A stretch of 64,000 nt of DNA from Symsagittifera roscoffensis (lineage: Eukaryota; Xenacoelomorpha; Acoela; Convolutidae), in NCBI RefSeq assembly GCF_963678635.1, contig NC_087068.1, positions 10,796,027-10,860,026 on the forward strand, read 5' to 3'. Below are positions 44,400 to 55,161 of this stretch, in pieces (position 1 is the first letter of the stretch; each line of letters begins with the position of its first letter). Both the position numbers and the translations under genes were made by a program. The notes below the pieces were generated by a model. It made no database searches. It saw only the letters and a list, made by a program, of their open reading frames with translations, and had not been told where the DNA came from.

Positions 44400-45010
44400 G
44401 GCGATCATTTCCACCTGAGTCGGCCGCGCACTTTTATTTTTTTTGAGCTTTCTAAGAAAGCTAATCAAATTAGGTATCATACAACCAAAAAGAAAGCCAG
44501 AAACATTAGTTACCATGCTACTGGAAGTCGCTACGCATGGAGCCAATACTAATACATTTCAGTTTCGTCAACTCTAGGACAATTAATATTTTTAAGTCAC
44601 AAAAACTTTGCTTTCTCTTGCTTATATTAAAATGACAATCCCATATCAAGGTCCCAGAAACCCTAAGTACGCGATAACCGTTTGAAACTTGATTACTTAA
44701 GCTCATGCAAAGTTGTTATTGTGAAGAGAACTTGCTTTAATCTATCCTAAATGACTCAACTCCCAAACCCCTCAACATGGCTAGAAAAGTTTGTAAAATG
44801 AGAACTCTCGAGATAAGAGTGACTACAATAGTAGAAGGCCTGTAATTTATGTCTCGGTTGCTAAGCGTTGCTGCAAATTTTTTTAAAACAAGCCTCCCAG
44901 CGTTTCTTTGCACTGGAAAGGCAACTGTTTGCAAAACGGTCTTACTTCTTTATTGCCAGCGGCATCTGAGATCATTTTAAATGCTTGTAATTATTATTTG
45001 AGATTTTTAA
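44400..45010. repeat. Repeat unit R, copy 2
   Basis: Matches 38240-38870 and, more weakly, 46210-46620 plus 47640-47770. Shared words include ACGCATGGAGCCAATAC, GCGATAACCGTTTGAAA, CTATCCTAAATGACTCAAC and TTATTGCCAGCGGCATCTGA. Non-coding. Confidence 0.75.
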
Positions 45011-46209
45011 ACCGAAGAACTTTCACTTTTTAAATTGGGTCGATGAACGTGTTAATGATTGAAGGCTAGTGGCTGAACGATACAATGAATTGTTTACATG
45101 CAAATTTAGTGAGCTAATGGCTGAGTCACAGTATACCCAGACCACGAGGTCACTCCTCAACACAAATTTTATACGTCACTACTAGCAAGTTATTCTTCAG
45201 TAGAGATATGACATCTCGATCTGATACATTATCGATTTCTAACGCCTTGCTCCTCATATCCTGAAAATGCTAAATAAAATTAAGAAACTAAATTTAAAAT
45301 ATATCCAGAGAAACATTCAAGACTTTTCGAAATAGCTCAAAAATTTTTCTGATGATTGAGGAAGGCTCCCAATGCTTACAAATAAAAAATTCAAAGGCTC
45401 CTAAATTTTTTTTTGTTTTTTTGAAGGCTCTGGGTTTTTTTAAAGGATTTTATGAGATCTGGGAAGGCTCCTAAAACATAAGGAGAAATGAAAAGCGCTC
45501 AAATCATTTTATGGAATACTCTCTATGGAAAGTGTTTTAATGAATTTGGGAGCACTCCCCAAATGTTTCTGTAAGGGACCCGGAGGTTTTCAATAGAATC
45601 TGGAAGGCCCTGAAAGGTGTTTAGACAATTGAAAATGATCTCAAAATTTTTTTCTGTTTCTACGTTTTTCCGAAAAGTATAGAAAGGCTAGCATGGGAGT
45701 CTTAGAATGCTCCTATTGATTCTTTAAAAGGCGATGGGAGGCAAAACGGTTGTTTTACCATTTTAGTTTTGATTGGTGTTTTCGAAGGCTGTTGGAAAAT
45801 GTTTTGTTCATATGGACGCCGCACACCCTTTCAAAACTAATCAGTTGGATCTGATTGAATTTTTTGGGGTCAAGTATCATTTTTAGTTTTTTTGCAGCTT
45901 TTGTATTTTTTATCGGAGTTTTTTGTATAGCTGTTTCGTTATATTTATCATTTTTGAATTTTTTTGCCGTTTCATTGGTTTTTTTCTACATGAGTTTTTT
46001 AGTTCCCGATTTGTGAAAATGTGGCAAACTGATCTATTTCACTATAATAGTCGGCACCGTTTTAAATTTTTGGAAGGCTAAAAAAATTTATCGGAGGACT
46101 AAAAAACATGCCTCTATTATTGGTTCCCACAAAATGTCAGCAATGTCCTACTGCCCAATGCTGAGAAGGATGAGGCGTTTTTCTTATTTTTGATGTATTG
46201 TATGTGATC

Positions 46210-48440
46210 AAATGAATGATGTAGCATGCAACCAAAAAAAGGCTAGAAACACTAATTACCGTGCTTTTGCAAGTCGCTACGCATGGAGCCAATACTAATG
46301 CATTTCAGTGATGTCAACTCTATGACAATTAAAATGTTCGAGCCACGAAATTATCGTTTACTTTCGTTTCAATTTGAATGGCAATGCTGTATCAAAGCCT
46401 CGGAAATTCTAAGTACTCGATAATCGTTAGAAATTTGGTTAGTTAAGCGCATGCAGCGTTGTATTGGTGAAGGGAGCTAGCTTTGATCCATCCTGCATGA
46501 GTCAACTCCCAAACCCCTCAGAATGGCTGGAGAAAATTATAAAATGAGGGTTAAATTAACAAGTCAAGGCAACATCAAAAAGGCAACGAGAGTATAACGC
46601 CTTTAATTTGTGTCTCTGTTAATTACCCGGGTTGACAAAAAATGCTTGTCATACAATTTTCATATATGAAAAAAATGCTTGTCATAATCTTTCATACAAT
46701 TTCATAGAGAAAAATAAGTGTATGAAAATAGCAAAATAAGCATTTTTTTCATAATATGAAAATGTATGAAAGCATTTTTCCATAAATAAAAAAAAAAATT
46801 TTTTTTTCTTCGAAATTTTGTGTTTCAACCTAACACCAACCAAGGATTTTTTGTCATAATAAACTGCATTTGGTGGTTTAGCCACGAAAGTTAATATTAA
46901 CACTTTCACATGGAATTATATACCAGAAAAGTAACTTTTATGAATAGTGGTTGAGAAAGAAAGGCCTGTTTTTTTTACAAATTTATTTTTATCTTAGCAA
47001 ATGAAACAAAAGATGATGACCGTGCTCACAAAAAAAACACTTTCTTGTGGAACTCATTCTAAACTACGTTATAAACACAAAAAATCAAATTTTGCATGTA
47101 AAGTTTTTTTTTCGTAAAATTTATATTTTAGCACAAAAGTAAGTTTGCAACCACAAAAGGGATTAAAAATTTTGTCTCGAATTTTTGTTTTTCTTTATAA
47201 AAAAATTCATATCATACAATTTTCATATATGAAAACTTTATGATAAGCTTTTTCTGACCAAAATTAAAATTATATTTTTGATTGTCAAAAAACCCTCTAT
47301 CATAGATATAATTTTTTAAATCTATTTTAAGTTACCCAGACACGTATTTTGGTGATTTTTGAAAATTTTAATTTTTTTTCTATGAGAAAATGACTATCTT
47401 ATATTTTTCATAGCTAAAAATTGTATGATAAGCATTTTTTAACAAAAAATTTAGCATTTTTGCAATGACCAGAAAGCTTTGAAAGGGGCAATTAGACCAA
47501 AAATGTTCATTAAAAAATTTTAACACAATTTTAAAATGTTGCATGAATTTTCTATGCTAAGCATTTTTTCTATAGACTTTAAATATGAAACTGTATGTGA
47601 AGCATTTTTCTTCTATGGACGTCAACCCGGGTAGCGCTGGTGCCAATTGTTTTCTAAACAAGCCTACCAGAGGTTGATTGGTCTGGGAAGCAACTATTTC
47701 TGAAGAACTGTCTTTTCTTCCTTTTTTGGTTGCCTGCGGCTTCTAAAATTGTTTTAAATGCTGGTACTTAATGTTTGAGATTTTGAATCAAATAGTTTTC
47801 TTCGAAGTTCGTCGAATTTTAATTCTGATCAAAATTAATCAGTAAGTTTTTGATAATCATTTTCTAATTTTTTTTGTAAATTGCCGACTGCTAGATATAT
47901 ATTTTTTGTAGGCTTAACAATATTAGATTTTTCGGTGTCAGTTCCTACGAAACCAATAGTGATAAAAATGACTAGATAAGAAAACAACGTTGATTTTCAG
48001 TTACACAGAGTTTTTTAACTTTCGGAAATATGCTTCAGTTTGCTAACAAAAACATATAAGCACATATAAAAACATATAACAACAAAATCAACCCTATAAA
48101 AATTGGTTAGCGTCAAAATCAATTTTTTCTAAACTTCACCGCCTCTACTAAAAACAATTCTTAGTTTTCCTTTTTAAATCAGGTCGATGAACATGTTAAT
48201 GATAGTAGGCTAGCGCCTGAACGATACAAACTAACTGCATGCATGTAAATATAATGAGCTAATGGATGAATCTCCGTGTCCCCATACTTTGAGTTCACTC
48301 CTAATTACAGGGCTAAAAATCATTAAAAATAAGTTTTTGTTCAGTAGAGATTCGACCCTTTCCTAAAGCCTAGCTCCTCATATCCCGAATAGGAATGTAA
48401 AGATATAAGATCTTATTTAGGACATCCGGAGAGCTAAGGT
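46210..48440. repeat. Partial third duplication unit, diverged
   Basis: The same order of words as 38322-38870 and 44460-45270 (ACGCATGGAGCCAATAC, GTCTCTGTT, GAGGTTGATTGG, GTCGATGAACATGTTAATGA, GAGCTAATGGATGA, CTCCTCATATCC) but about 15-20% diverged by eye, and split by the MITE at 46626-47631. This is the older copy; units 1 and 2 arose later. Confidence 0.7.
46626..47631. mobile_element. 1,006-bp MITE, CCCGGGTTGAC termini, TA duplication
   Basis: The perfect inverted termini CCCGGGTTGAC/GTCAACCCGGG are flanked by TA at 46624-46625 and 47632-47633. Alignment of the flanks with 38700-38760 and 44850-44900 shows the ancestral site without the element. The interior repeats ATGCTTGTCATACAATTTTC-like words in both orientations at least five times (46640, 46670, 46740, 47210, 47400, 47570). 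No transposase; the minus-strand 75-codon frame inside is A+T-driven. Tc1/mariner-like by its TA duplication. Confidence 0.88.
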
Positions 48441-48449
48441 TTTCATAGA

Positions 48450-48950
48450 GTTGTAAAACAAATAGCGATAGTCGGTTTCTGTTCTGCTATATTTGAAGCA
48501 ATATCTGCTTCTTCAACCACGAAAAGCTTTTTTCTGTAATGGCCTATATGTTTCAAGCTGCTGAATAATCAAGTAACGATTGTATCTGAACACTCGTTAA
48601 TTTCCGTGAGGATTTTTTTCTTCTCACAAATTTTTAATTATTTTAGTATATTCTCTGAACTTTCATAACTTCATGTTTTTTTTCGTCTGTTTACAAACCA
48701 AACAAACCAAATTTCTGGTTTGTAAGTGAAATTTATTACAACAAAAAAAATTTGAATTCAATGCAAAGAGATCATCTTGTTTATTTGATCTGCCAGCCTC
48801 GGCTTAAAAAGATGGGTATAGTGAAGGATACCCACACTCCTGATTTTTTTTGAATGAATAAGTACAAAAAGTAGTTCATTATCAATTTAATTTAAAAATG
48901 CTCTGTTTTATCTCAATATAAAATTAAAATGAGCCAGAAATAAAAAGAGA
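48450..48950. other. A+T-rich spacer, nothing seen
   Basis: No recognisable gene or repeat boundary. Confidence 0.35.
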
Positions 48951-48954
48951 TTTA

Positions 48955-49960
48955 CAGACCAATCTCGATAAACGGTGGTTTCGCTGAAATTTTTGAAAAA
49001 AATTTATACAACTAGAATGAGGAACATTGTTGATTAATAACCAGCTCATTAAGATACAGTATGGTTTCAGAACCTCAATTTCAACAATTGACGCGTTTCG
49101 TCCCTGCGCTAATATTTTAATGTTTTCTGCAAATCATGGAAAAAATTATATACCTTGCCGTATATCTACTAGATAAATCAAAAGCGTTCAATACCATCAG
49201 TCACAAAAATTTAAACGCCAAACTGAAGAGTCTGGGATTTTTTAATCATCAATAGAAATGATGTCTTCAGCCTTAGACAACAAAAAATTAATGAAATAAT
49301 ACAAAGTCTGATTGGATCTCTCTACATCAAAGTGTACCGCAAGGTATAATTTTAGGACCCTTAATTTTCAACATATAAAAGAATTAAAAGCAAATATTTA
49401 GCAGGAAAGTGTAAAGTGGTACACTATGCAGACTACACGCTACGATTTTTCAATGATGATATCACTGAAAACGTTTTACAGATGTTACAGGAATCATGTC
49501 AAAAAATTTAGCTGTATTTTACAAGACCCGTTTTCTAAAAATCAAAACAAACAAAACTCAACTGAACTGGTCAAATTGAGCAGAAAACCTCAATGTGAAA
49601 CAGTAAAATAGAATTCGGTATTCTTTTAGATGGTAAAAGAATTCGAAAGTATAATAAAATTCAAAACAACAAAATCGATAAACAAAAATTGCTGACAATT
49701 AAAAAGCCACTTTTATAATTAAACGCTTTAGACATAAGCCATTTGCACTATTCAGCAACAATCCTAAGTTGTATAACTACTAATCTGACAACATCACTTC
49801 AAAAACATATGAGCTGGGCAACTACGACATGCTGTGGCAGAATAAAGAAGGATTCGTCATCTAGTCCTCAACTGAATAACAACATACTACAAATTTCATT
49901 GATTCTCAATTGAAAATTAGTTTGTCAATTCTGAAAGATCAAAGAAAATCTTGTACTAAC
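48955..49960 (+). pseudogene. LINE reverse transcriptase fossil
   Basis: Plus-strand pieces in shifting frames match a non-LTR reverse transcriptase in order: a PISI...FAEIFEK block (about 48960), the LDKSKAFNTISHKNLNAKLK block (about 49168-49230, motif A region), SVPQGIILGPLIFNI (about 49327-49372, motif B), VVHYADYTLRF (about 49415-49445, the YADD site with its second Asp as Tyr), and a C-terminal stretch with HYSATILSC and LQKHMSWA (about 49740-49830). Many stops and indels mean it is long dead. Best described as a Jockey/CR1-type LINE, though the clade is not resolved. No poly(A) tail or endonuclease found. Confidence 0.72.
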
Positions 49961-50183
49961 ATACAGTAAAATAGAATCAAGTACGAGAACAAGAAAACTG
50001 AACAGTAGAACTTCATGAAAGATTCAGCAGAATTTATGTCAAAAACTGTTGTCTCAGAAAGTCAGTTTTATTCTTTTAGAGAAGATCCCTATATGGTAAC
50101 TTATGAAAAACATCCTGTAAGCAATTTAAGTTTATTTGAAGTCAAAGTAATTATAGTCCACCATAATTTTCTGTTAAAAAATT

Positions 50184-50486
50184 TGTTCGCGCTTAAATAA
50201 TCTTAAATTAATGACGTCATTATAGCGCGAAAGTGAAAAAGCTAAAATTAGATTTTCTTAGACAAAAGGCCTTGAAAACTACTGGTTTGTCCGATTAAGG
50301 TCAGTTTGCCATCAAAATGTTTATAGATTTTTGAGATTGTTGGAAACCGTATTGCTAAAAATGTTAACCGAAAAATGTTTAACCGATATTGCTTATTCTA
50401 TATAATATCTGTTGAATTGCCGATAATTTACAGATATTGAAGCAAGATTATGTAAGGTCTTACAGGATACACGAGAGTGCGGCACA
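50184..50486 (+). repeat. BEL 5' LTR
   Basis: TGTTCGCGC...GTGCGGCACA, 303 bp. TATTCTATATAATATCTG at about 50394 may hold the TATA element. TGGTCCGCCGAACC starting three bases after the LTR is the candidate primer-binding site; I cannot assign its tRNA. Confidence 0.92.
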
Positions 50487-50499
50487 TTTTGGTCCGCCG

Positions 50500-51330
50500 A
50501 ACCGGACACCGAAATCAATAGAGCCTGTAGAAGTCGATAGAAAACGATACTTATTCGGGTTGTCCTGTAGAAGCCAATACGAGGTTGACCTGTAGAAGTC
50601 AGTATTTATTCGGGTTGTCCCGTAGAAGTCAAAGCGAAGTTGTCCTGTAGAAGTCAATACGAAGTTGTCCTGTAGAAGTCAATACGAAGTTGACCTGTAG
50701 AAATCAGTATTTATTCGAGTTGTCCTGTAGAAGTCAAAGCGAAGTTGTCCTGTAGAAGTCAATACGAAGTTGTCCTGTAGAAGTCAATACGCAGTTGTCC
50801 TGTAGAAGTCAATACGAATAGAGCCTGTAGAAGTCGATAGAAAACGATATTTATTCGGGTTGTCCTGTAGAAGTCAATACGAGGTTGACCTGTAGAAGTC
50901 AGTATTTATTCGGGTTGTCCCGTAGAAGTCAAAGCGAAGTTGTCCTGTAGAAGTCAATACGAAGTTGTCCTGTAGAAGTCAATACGAAGTTGACCTGTAG
51001 AAATCAGTATTTATTCGAGTTGTCCTGTAGAAGTCAAAGCGAAGTTGTCCTGTAGAAGTCAATATGAAGTTGTCCTGTAGAAGTCAATACGCAGTTGTCC
51101 TGTAGAAGTCAATACGAAGTTGTCCTGTATAAGTCAGTGTTTATTCGGGTTGTCCTGTAGAAGTCAATACTGTAGAAGTCAATAAGAATACGGACGTCGA
51201 AGTGAACCATACGGACGGACGAAGAGACGGTGAAGAATACGAACGTCGAAGTCATTAGATCCTGTAGAAACCGATAGAAGTCAGTGTTTATTCGGGTTGT
51301 CCTGTAGAAGTCAATACGAACGGAGGCCTT
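50500..51330 (+). repeat. Tandem repeats in BEL leader, 25-bp unit in 300-bp higher-order units
   Basis: The unit TGTCCTGTAGAAGTCAATAC (then GAAGT) is repeated roughly thirty times with variants. Segments 50521-50820 and 50821-51120 are nearly identical 300-bp blocks, so short repeats are organised into a higher-order repeat. The array is non-coding, begins within about 15 bp of the primer-site candidate, and would lie in the 5' untranslated leader of the genomic RNA. Confidence 0.9.
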
Positions 51331-52264
51331 TTCAGGTATCCTGATTGTGCATTGTGGACACCCATTTTTTCTCGACACCCGAAGTTTTCTGTGGATTTTG
51401 AAATCTACCGGTGAACGCCTCTACAAAACTTGTAAGACTAAAAAACCAAAACTTTATCCATTTGTGCTTACTTGCCGATTTGATGCTTTAAAATCTGATA
51501 CGAGGTTTCTGATGGCAAAATCGTAGCCCCCCATTTTTCTCGATACCAAAACCTGATCAGAAAATTTTCTGTGGGTTTAGGAAAAAACCGGCCTCATAAA
51601 CCTTAATTACGGTATCCTAACACCGTGTTTGTAAGCTCAACACCGTATCGAAAAAAAAAGCAAAAAATTTTGAAAAAAAATGAAAATTTTTGATTTTTTT
51701 TCCAAAATTTTAAAGTTTTGCAAATTATTCAGCAAAGCGCCTAGTTTCATAATAATTTAATTTAAACGACCGAGTCGAGTTTTTTGCCCCAAATTTTGGA
51801 CTTTTTAAAAAAAATCAAAATTTCGCAAACGCATCAGGTTATTGTTGGAGCTTGAACCGATGGGTGAAAACGTGGAAAAAAAATTTCGAAAAAAAATTTC
51901 GAAAAAAAATTTTCGGAAAAAAAAAATTTTGGAAAATTTTCGGACAAAAAAAGGAAATTTTCGAAAAAAAATTCTGAAAAACGCCGTGTTTATTATTGAA
52001 ACGTGGTGCAGCTAACTAAACTAGTTCAATTGGATAAAAGTAGCCGTAGTCGGGACCCGTAGCGTATTATCAAGCAAATCGTCCTACCTTTTGCTACAAC
52101 CTTGTTAGCTCATGGTGTTGCGAGAGAACAGGTCGCGGTTTGCTTGATTCCCTTCCTCTAAAGTTGATTTAATTCACTAAATGTTCATACTAGCTGCTAG
52201 TTTGCTGCACCACGCTTTGAAAATACTTTCCCCCGCTTCGCAAAAGCGTGTATCTCAATCGTGA
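51331..52264. other. BEL leader: A+T-rich stretch with an inverted-repeat insertion
   Basis: Homopurine-rich AAAATTTCG-type low-complexity sequence at 51640-51990. CGTGGTGCAGCTAACTA at about 52000 and its inverse TAGTTTGCTGCACCACG at about 52198 bound a 215-bp segment that could be a small MITE. No gene called. Confidence 0.55.
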
Positions 52265-52792
52265 TTAGCCATTCCCGGGTTAAGTTTAAACCATAACGCA
52301 GTAAACGTCCGTAAAACTTGTCAGTATCAACTTGATCACTATCTCTTAAACCGAATCGACATTTTTATTTGGCACGGCGCTGTTAATAACTCTATTAGTC
52401 GACACCGTAGTAATATCTTTAACGCACTAACTTCTAACCAGCTTAAGAAGATTCTTTTAAACTATAAATGCAATATTTATGCAATAGTTTACTGTAAACG
52501 TGTAGGCACGGAAGATATATATAGTAAGTTGAAAGAGTCAGGTATATTAGTTATTAATATAGTAACAAACCTGACATCTAGAAGGAAGCAGAACCTGACT
52601 GAGTTAGGGCAGAAGTACTTAGAACTACACCAGGATCCCTCTCTAGAACTGAAAACGTTTACGATCCTTAGGCGTTATAGCAAGAATTTGAAGTATATTA
52701 TTTCAACGAAAAATACTCCTAAGCCAGGAAAACGCAAGCGGCAAGCCAATCGAAACAGAAGAAATGCTGAGCAGCAACTAGGAGTCAAATAA
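52265..52792 (+). CDS. Open frame upstream of BEL gag, unknown function
   Basis: 175 codons open from the last TGA (52262-52264) to the TAA at 52792, with no ATG. The composition is protein-like: NRIDIFIWHGAVNNSISRHR, then LTSNQLKKILLNYKCNIYAI and VYCKRVGTEDIYSKLKESGI. The C-terminus is strongly basic (KPGKRKRQANRNRRN), like a nuclear-localisation or nucleic-acid-binding tail. The lack of ATG means it needs a spliced or upstream start, or begins at TTG 52529 (87 codons). It ends 150 bp before gag. BEL/Pao elements usually have nothing here. I do not recognise it; the D-x-I-x-x-H-G...N pattern is only vaguely like an SGNH hydrolase. It may be a captured or accessory gene. Confidence 0.45.
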   Translation, partial: LAIPGLSLNHNAVNVRKTCQYQLDHYLLNRIDIFIWHGAVNNSISRHRSNIFNALTSNQLKKILLNYKCNIYAIVYCKRVGTEDIYSKLKESGILVINIVTNLTSRRKQNLTELGQKYLELHQDPSLELKTFTILRRYSKNLKYIISTKNTPKPGKRKRQANRNRRNAEQQLGVK

Positions 52793-52942
52793 GTTGCTTC
52801 TCTAAGGTGTGATATTGTTTAATGAGTCAGAATATAATTTATTAATACTAAAGTTAAGGTCTTAAATTAATTATTCCCTTTTTCTTTCAAACTGAGCAGT
52901 TGAGCGGTTGAGTAGAAGTGAACAAGTTTAAAAGTAATCAAA

Positions 52943-54229
52943 ATGATAGAACAAATTGAGTTAAAATATCGACGATTGATGAATGGTCGAACATCACTAG
53001 AAAATGAGCTTTCCGTAGTTCACAGTCGCATAACTGAGAGTTTAGAGGGACCAATTCGGAAAACAAAAATAAACGCCTTAATTGAATCTTGCAAGAGTAG
53101 TCTCGAAAAAGCATTAGCTAAAAATGATGAACTTGTGATATTAGCTAATAAAACCGATAACCATAGCAAATTATTAACGGAGTTGGCTGCACGGTGGGAT
53201 TGGATAGTTAAAGTTAACGATGAAGTAACTGGTAAGGCTCGCGCTCATATGGAATCTAATCAAGCTTCAGAGGTCTGCGTCAGTGAAACTAGTCGATCAA
53301 AAGTTTCATCAAAATCGGCAAAATCCGGGTCGAGTAAGCAAAGCTCAATGAAATCATTGACCCCCAGTGCGCGCCGCAAAGAGCTGCTCCTAGCGAAGAT
53401 GAAAGAGTTGGAAAAACAACATGAAGCAACCTTAGGACTGAAACAACAAGAAGCCATCATTGAAGAGCAACAGCATCTGATTGAGATGGAACGAAAACAA
53501 CAAGAAATTAAACTTGAAATTGACCGTAAAGAGCAAGAATATCGTTTACGAATCGAAAAAAGTCGGCTTGAAATAGAACGATTAAGCGAAGAAAATTGTA
53601 TTAAAGTAGCTGAAGCAAAAATGGTTGAAACTGAATACCTCGAAGAGTCTGAAATAGATCAGCATCTTGAGCTGGCGTCTTCGGTTGATCGTAGTTCTGA
53701 CAGGGTAAACGATTGGGTTGATCATGCATTAGAAAACCAAAAAGGGCCCGAGGTAGTTCCGTCTTCTTCAAAGTTTGAAACCTGTATAAATATAGAAAGT
53801 CATTCGCATCAAAACAGAAATGTGTCCACAGCGGGAGCTTCACCTCGGCGATCATTGCCGATTCAGACTTTTGTTTGTGATCAACAATGTTATCCCTATC
53901 AACCAACCGTCTCCTTCAGCGATGGCGATGGAATCAACCACGCTGTATCCACTAATCCTGAGCACGAAACGCAGTCATTGCTTATTTCAAATAACGCTAA
54001 ACTTTGCGAAAACAATAATACATCATTATTTAATCCAGCTGGAACAGCAGCTACCAATACTCCGGTATACTGTTACTTCTCTGTACCTCATCCTTCGTCT
54101 TCCATTCAACATATCCCCGTCAACAACTTTAATAGCAATTCCCGAGTTAGTGGAAACATGCCCGCCAACTCCAATCAATACTCTGGATACACCCCCATGC
54201 CATTGTGTCACAACCACCTGCAAATTTAA
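52943..54229 (+). CDS. BEL gag, N-terminal part
   Basis: 428 codons starting ATG in the context AAAATG. The first 110 residues are helical (MIEQIELKYRRLMNGRTSLE...), as in BEL Gag. A Ser-rich linker SKVSSKSAKSGSSKQSS follows (about 119-135), then a long charged coiled coil from about 145 to 230 (RKELLLAKMKELEKQHEA, IEMERKQQEIKLEI). The remainder is Ser/Asn/Pro-rich. The frame closes at 54229 but the coding sense continues in another frame from 54205, so this is a truncated product. It would form particles with the capsid domain downstream. Confidence 0.8.
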   Translation: MIEQIELKYRRLMNGRTSLENELSVVHSRITESLEGPIRKTKINALIESCKSSLEKALAKNDELVILANKTDNHSKLLTELAARWDWIVKVNDEVTGKARAHMESNQASEVCVSETSRSKVSSKSAKSGSSKQSSMKSLTPSARRKELLLAKMKELEKQHEATLGLKQQEAIIEEQQHLIEMERKQQEIKLEIDRKEQEYRLRIEKSRLEIERLSEENCIKVAEAKMVETEYLEESEIDQHLELASSVDRSSDRVNDWVDHALENQKGPEVVPSSSKFETCINIESHSHQNRNVSTAGASPRRSLPIQTFVCDQQCYPYQPTVSFSDGDGINHAVSTNPEHETQSLLISNNAKLCENNNTSLFNPAGTAATNTPVYCYFSVPHPSSSIQHIPVNNFNSNSRVSGNMPANSNQYSGYTPMPLCHNHLQI

Positions 54230-55131
54230 TCTGCAGAAATCAAAACTTGCTATCACATAACGTGTATAGCAATCCTGCGTCAGTGAACAATCCGTTTAGC
54301 GGACAGTCTGCCGTTATTAGTCAGCCCAATTTGCCACTAATGTCAAAGTGGACACCACCCGCAATCACCCAATGTATCACTGGGTTAACAAGTGATGGTA
54401 ACACAAACCCATCAGTTGGTGTTTTTTCATCCGTAATGCCAATATCTCAGCACCAATTCCCCCACGTATCAAGTGGTGGTACCGTTTACTATGGGTTTCC
54501 CAAACACGACGCATCGGCTGAAAACACTTACATATATCAGCAGCAACCTTTTGCAGCTGATCCTAGCAACACCAACCGCAAGCCGTGACACTGAATGACT
54601 TAGTCCAAGCTCTGTCAGTCTCAAAGAAGGATCCTCTTCCAGAATGGAAGCTGGCCCAGTACGATGGCAACCCGCTCCAATGGCACGAATGGTTTGGCCA
54701 ATTTTGTAGTACTGGAGACGCAGCGTCCCTAAGCGATGACGTGAAGTCAACTTATTTAAAACATTAGTCACGGGAAAATCTAAGTCAGCCATAGCAGAGT
54801 TCGCATACAGTGGAAGAATGTATAAGGATGCTCTGAAAACTCTAGAAAGAAAGTTTGGCCAGCCAAAAATGTAATTACGGCCCTCCTTGATAAGTTGTCC
54901 AGTTTCCCGCAGCTTTGAATGCACAACTCTGAGAACATCATTAGCTTCTCGATGACCATTTCAAGTCTAGTGGCTGTCTTTAGGTCTCTTGATTATGAAG
55001 AAGATTTGAAAAGCGTCTCTTTGTTAAATCAAGCTCTTTCGAATATTCCACCAAACATGAGAGAATCGTGGTCACTTTTTGCCGTGAAACGTAATTGGTC
55101 ACGCCCCAACCTAATTGACTTTAACAATTGA
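54205..55131 (+). pseudogene. BEL gag, capsid part (several frameshifts)
   Basis: Frames 54205-54588, 54585-54767 and 54919-55131 continue gag. LPEWKLAQYDGNPLQWHEWF is the hallmark start of the DUF1759 BEL gag domain. SLLNQALSNIPPNMRESW matches its end. Breaks at about 54765 and about 54871 fall in runs of A and look like single-base losses. Confidence 0.8.
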
Positions 55132-55161
55132 TTATTAGATAAAGCAGAAGCTCATGAGCAA

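Larger units (their letters stand above)
39841..46400. repeat. Tandem segmental duplication, unit 2
   Basis: The partner of 34305-39835. Differences include an extra B 5' half (41928-42179), a complete inverted repeat at 42180-44323, a local duplication of CGCCCGCATGTATACA at 41164-41196, and an additional block at 45020-45580. The frames that recur between units are conserved only because the DNA is. Confidence 0.9.

Noticed and set aside
50500-51330. CRISPR-like array
   Set aside because: Repeats are contiguous without unique spacers and sit inside a eukaryotic retrotransposon leader.
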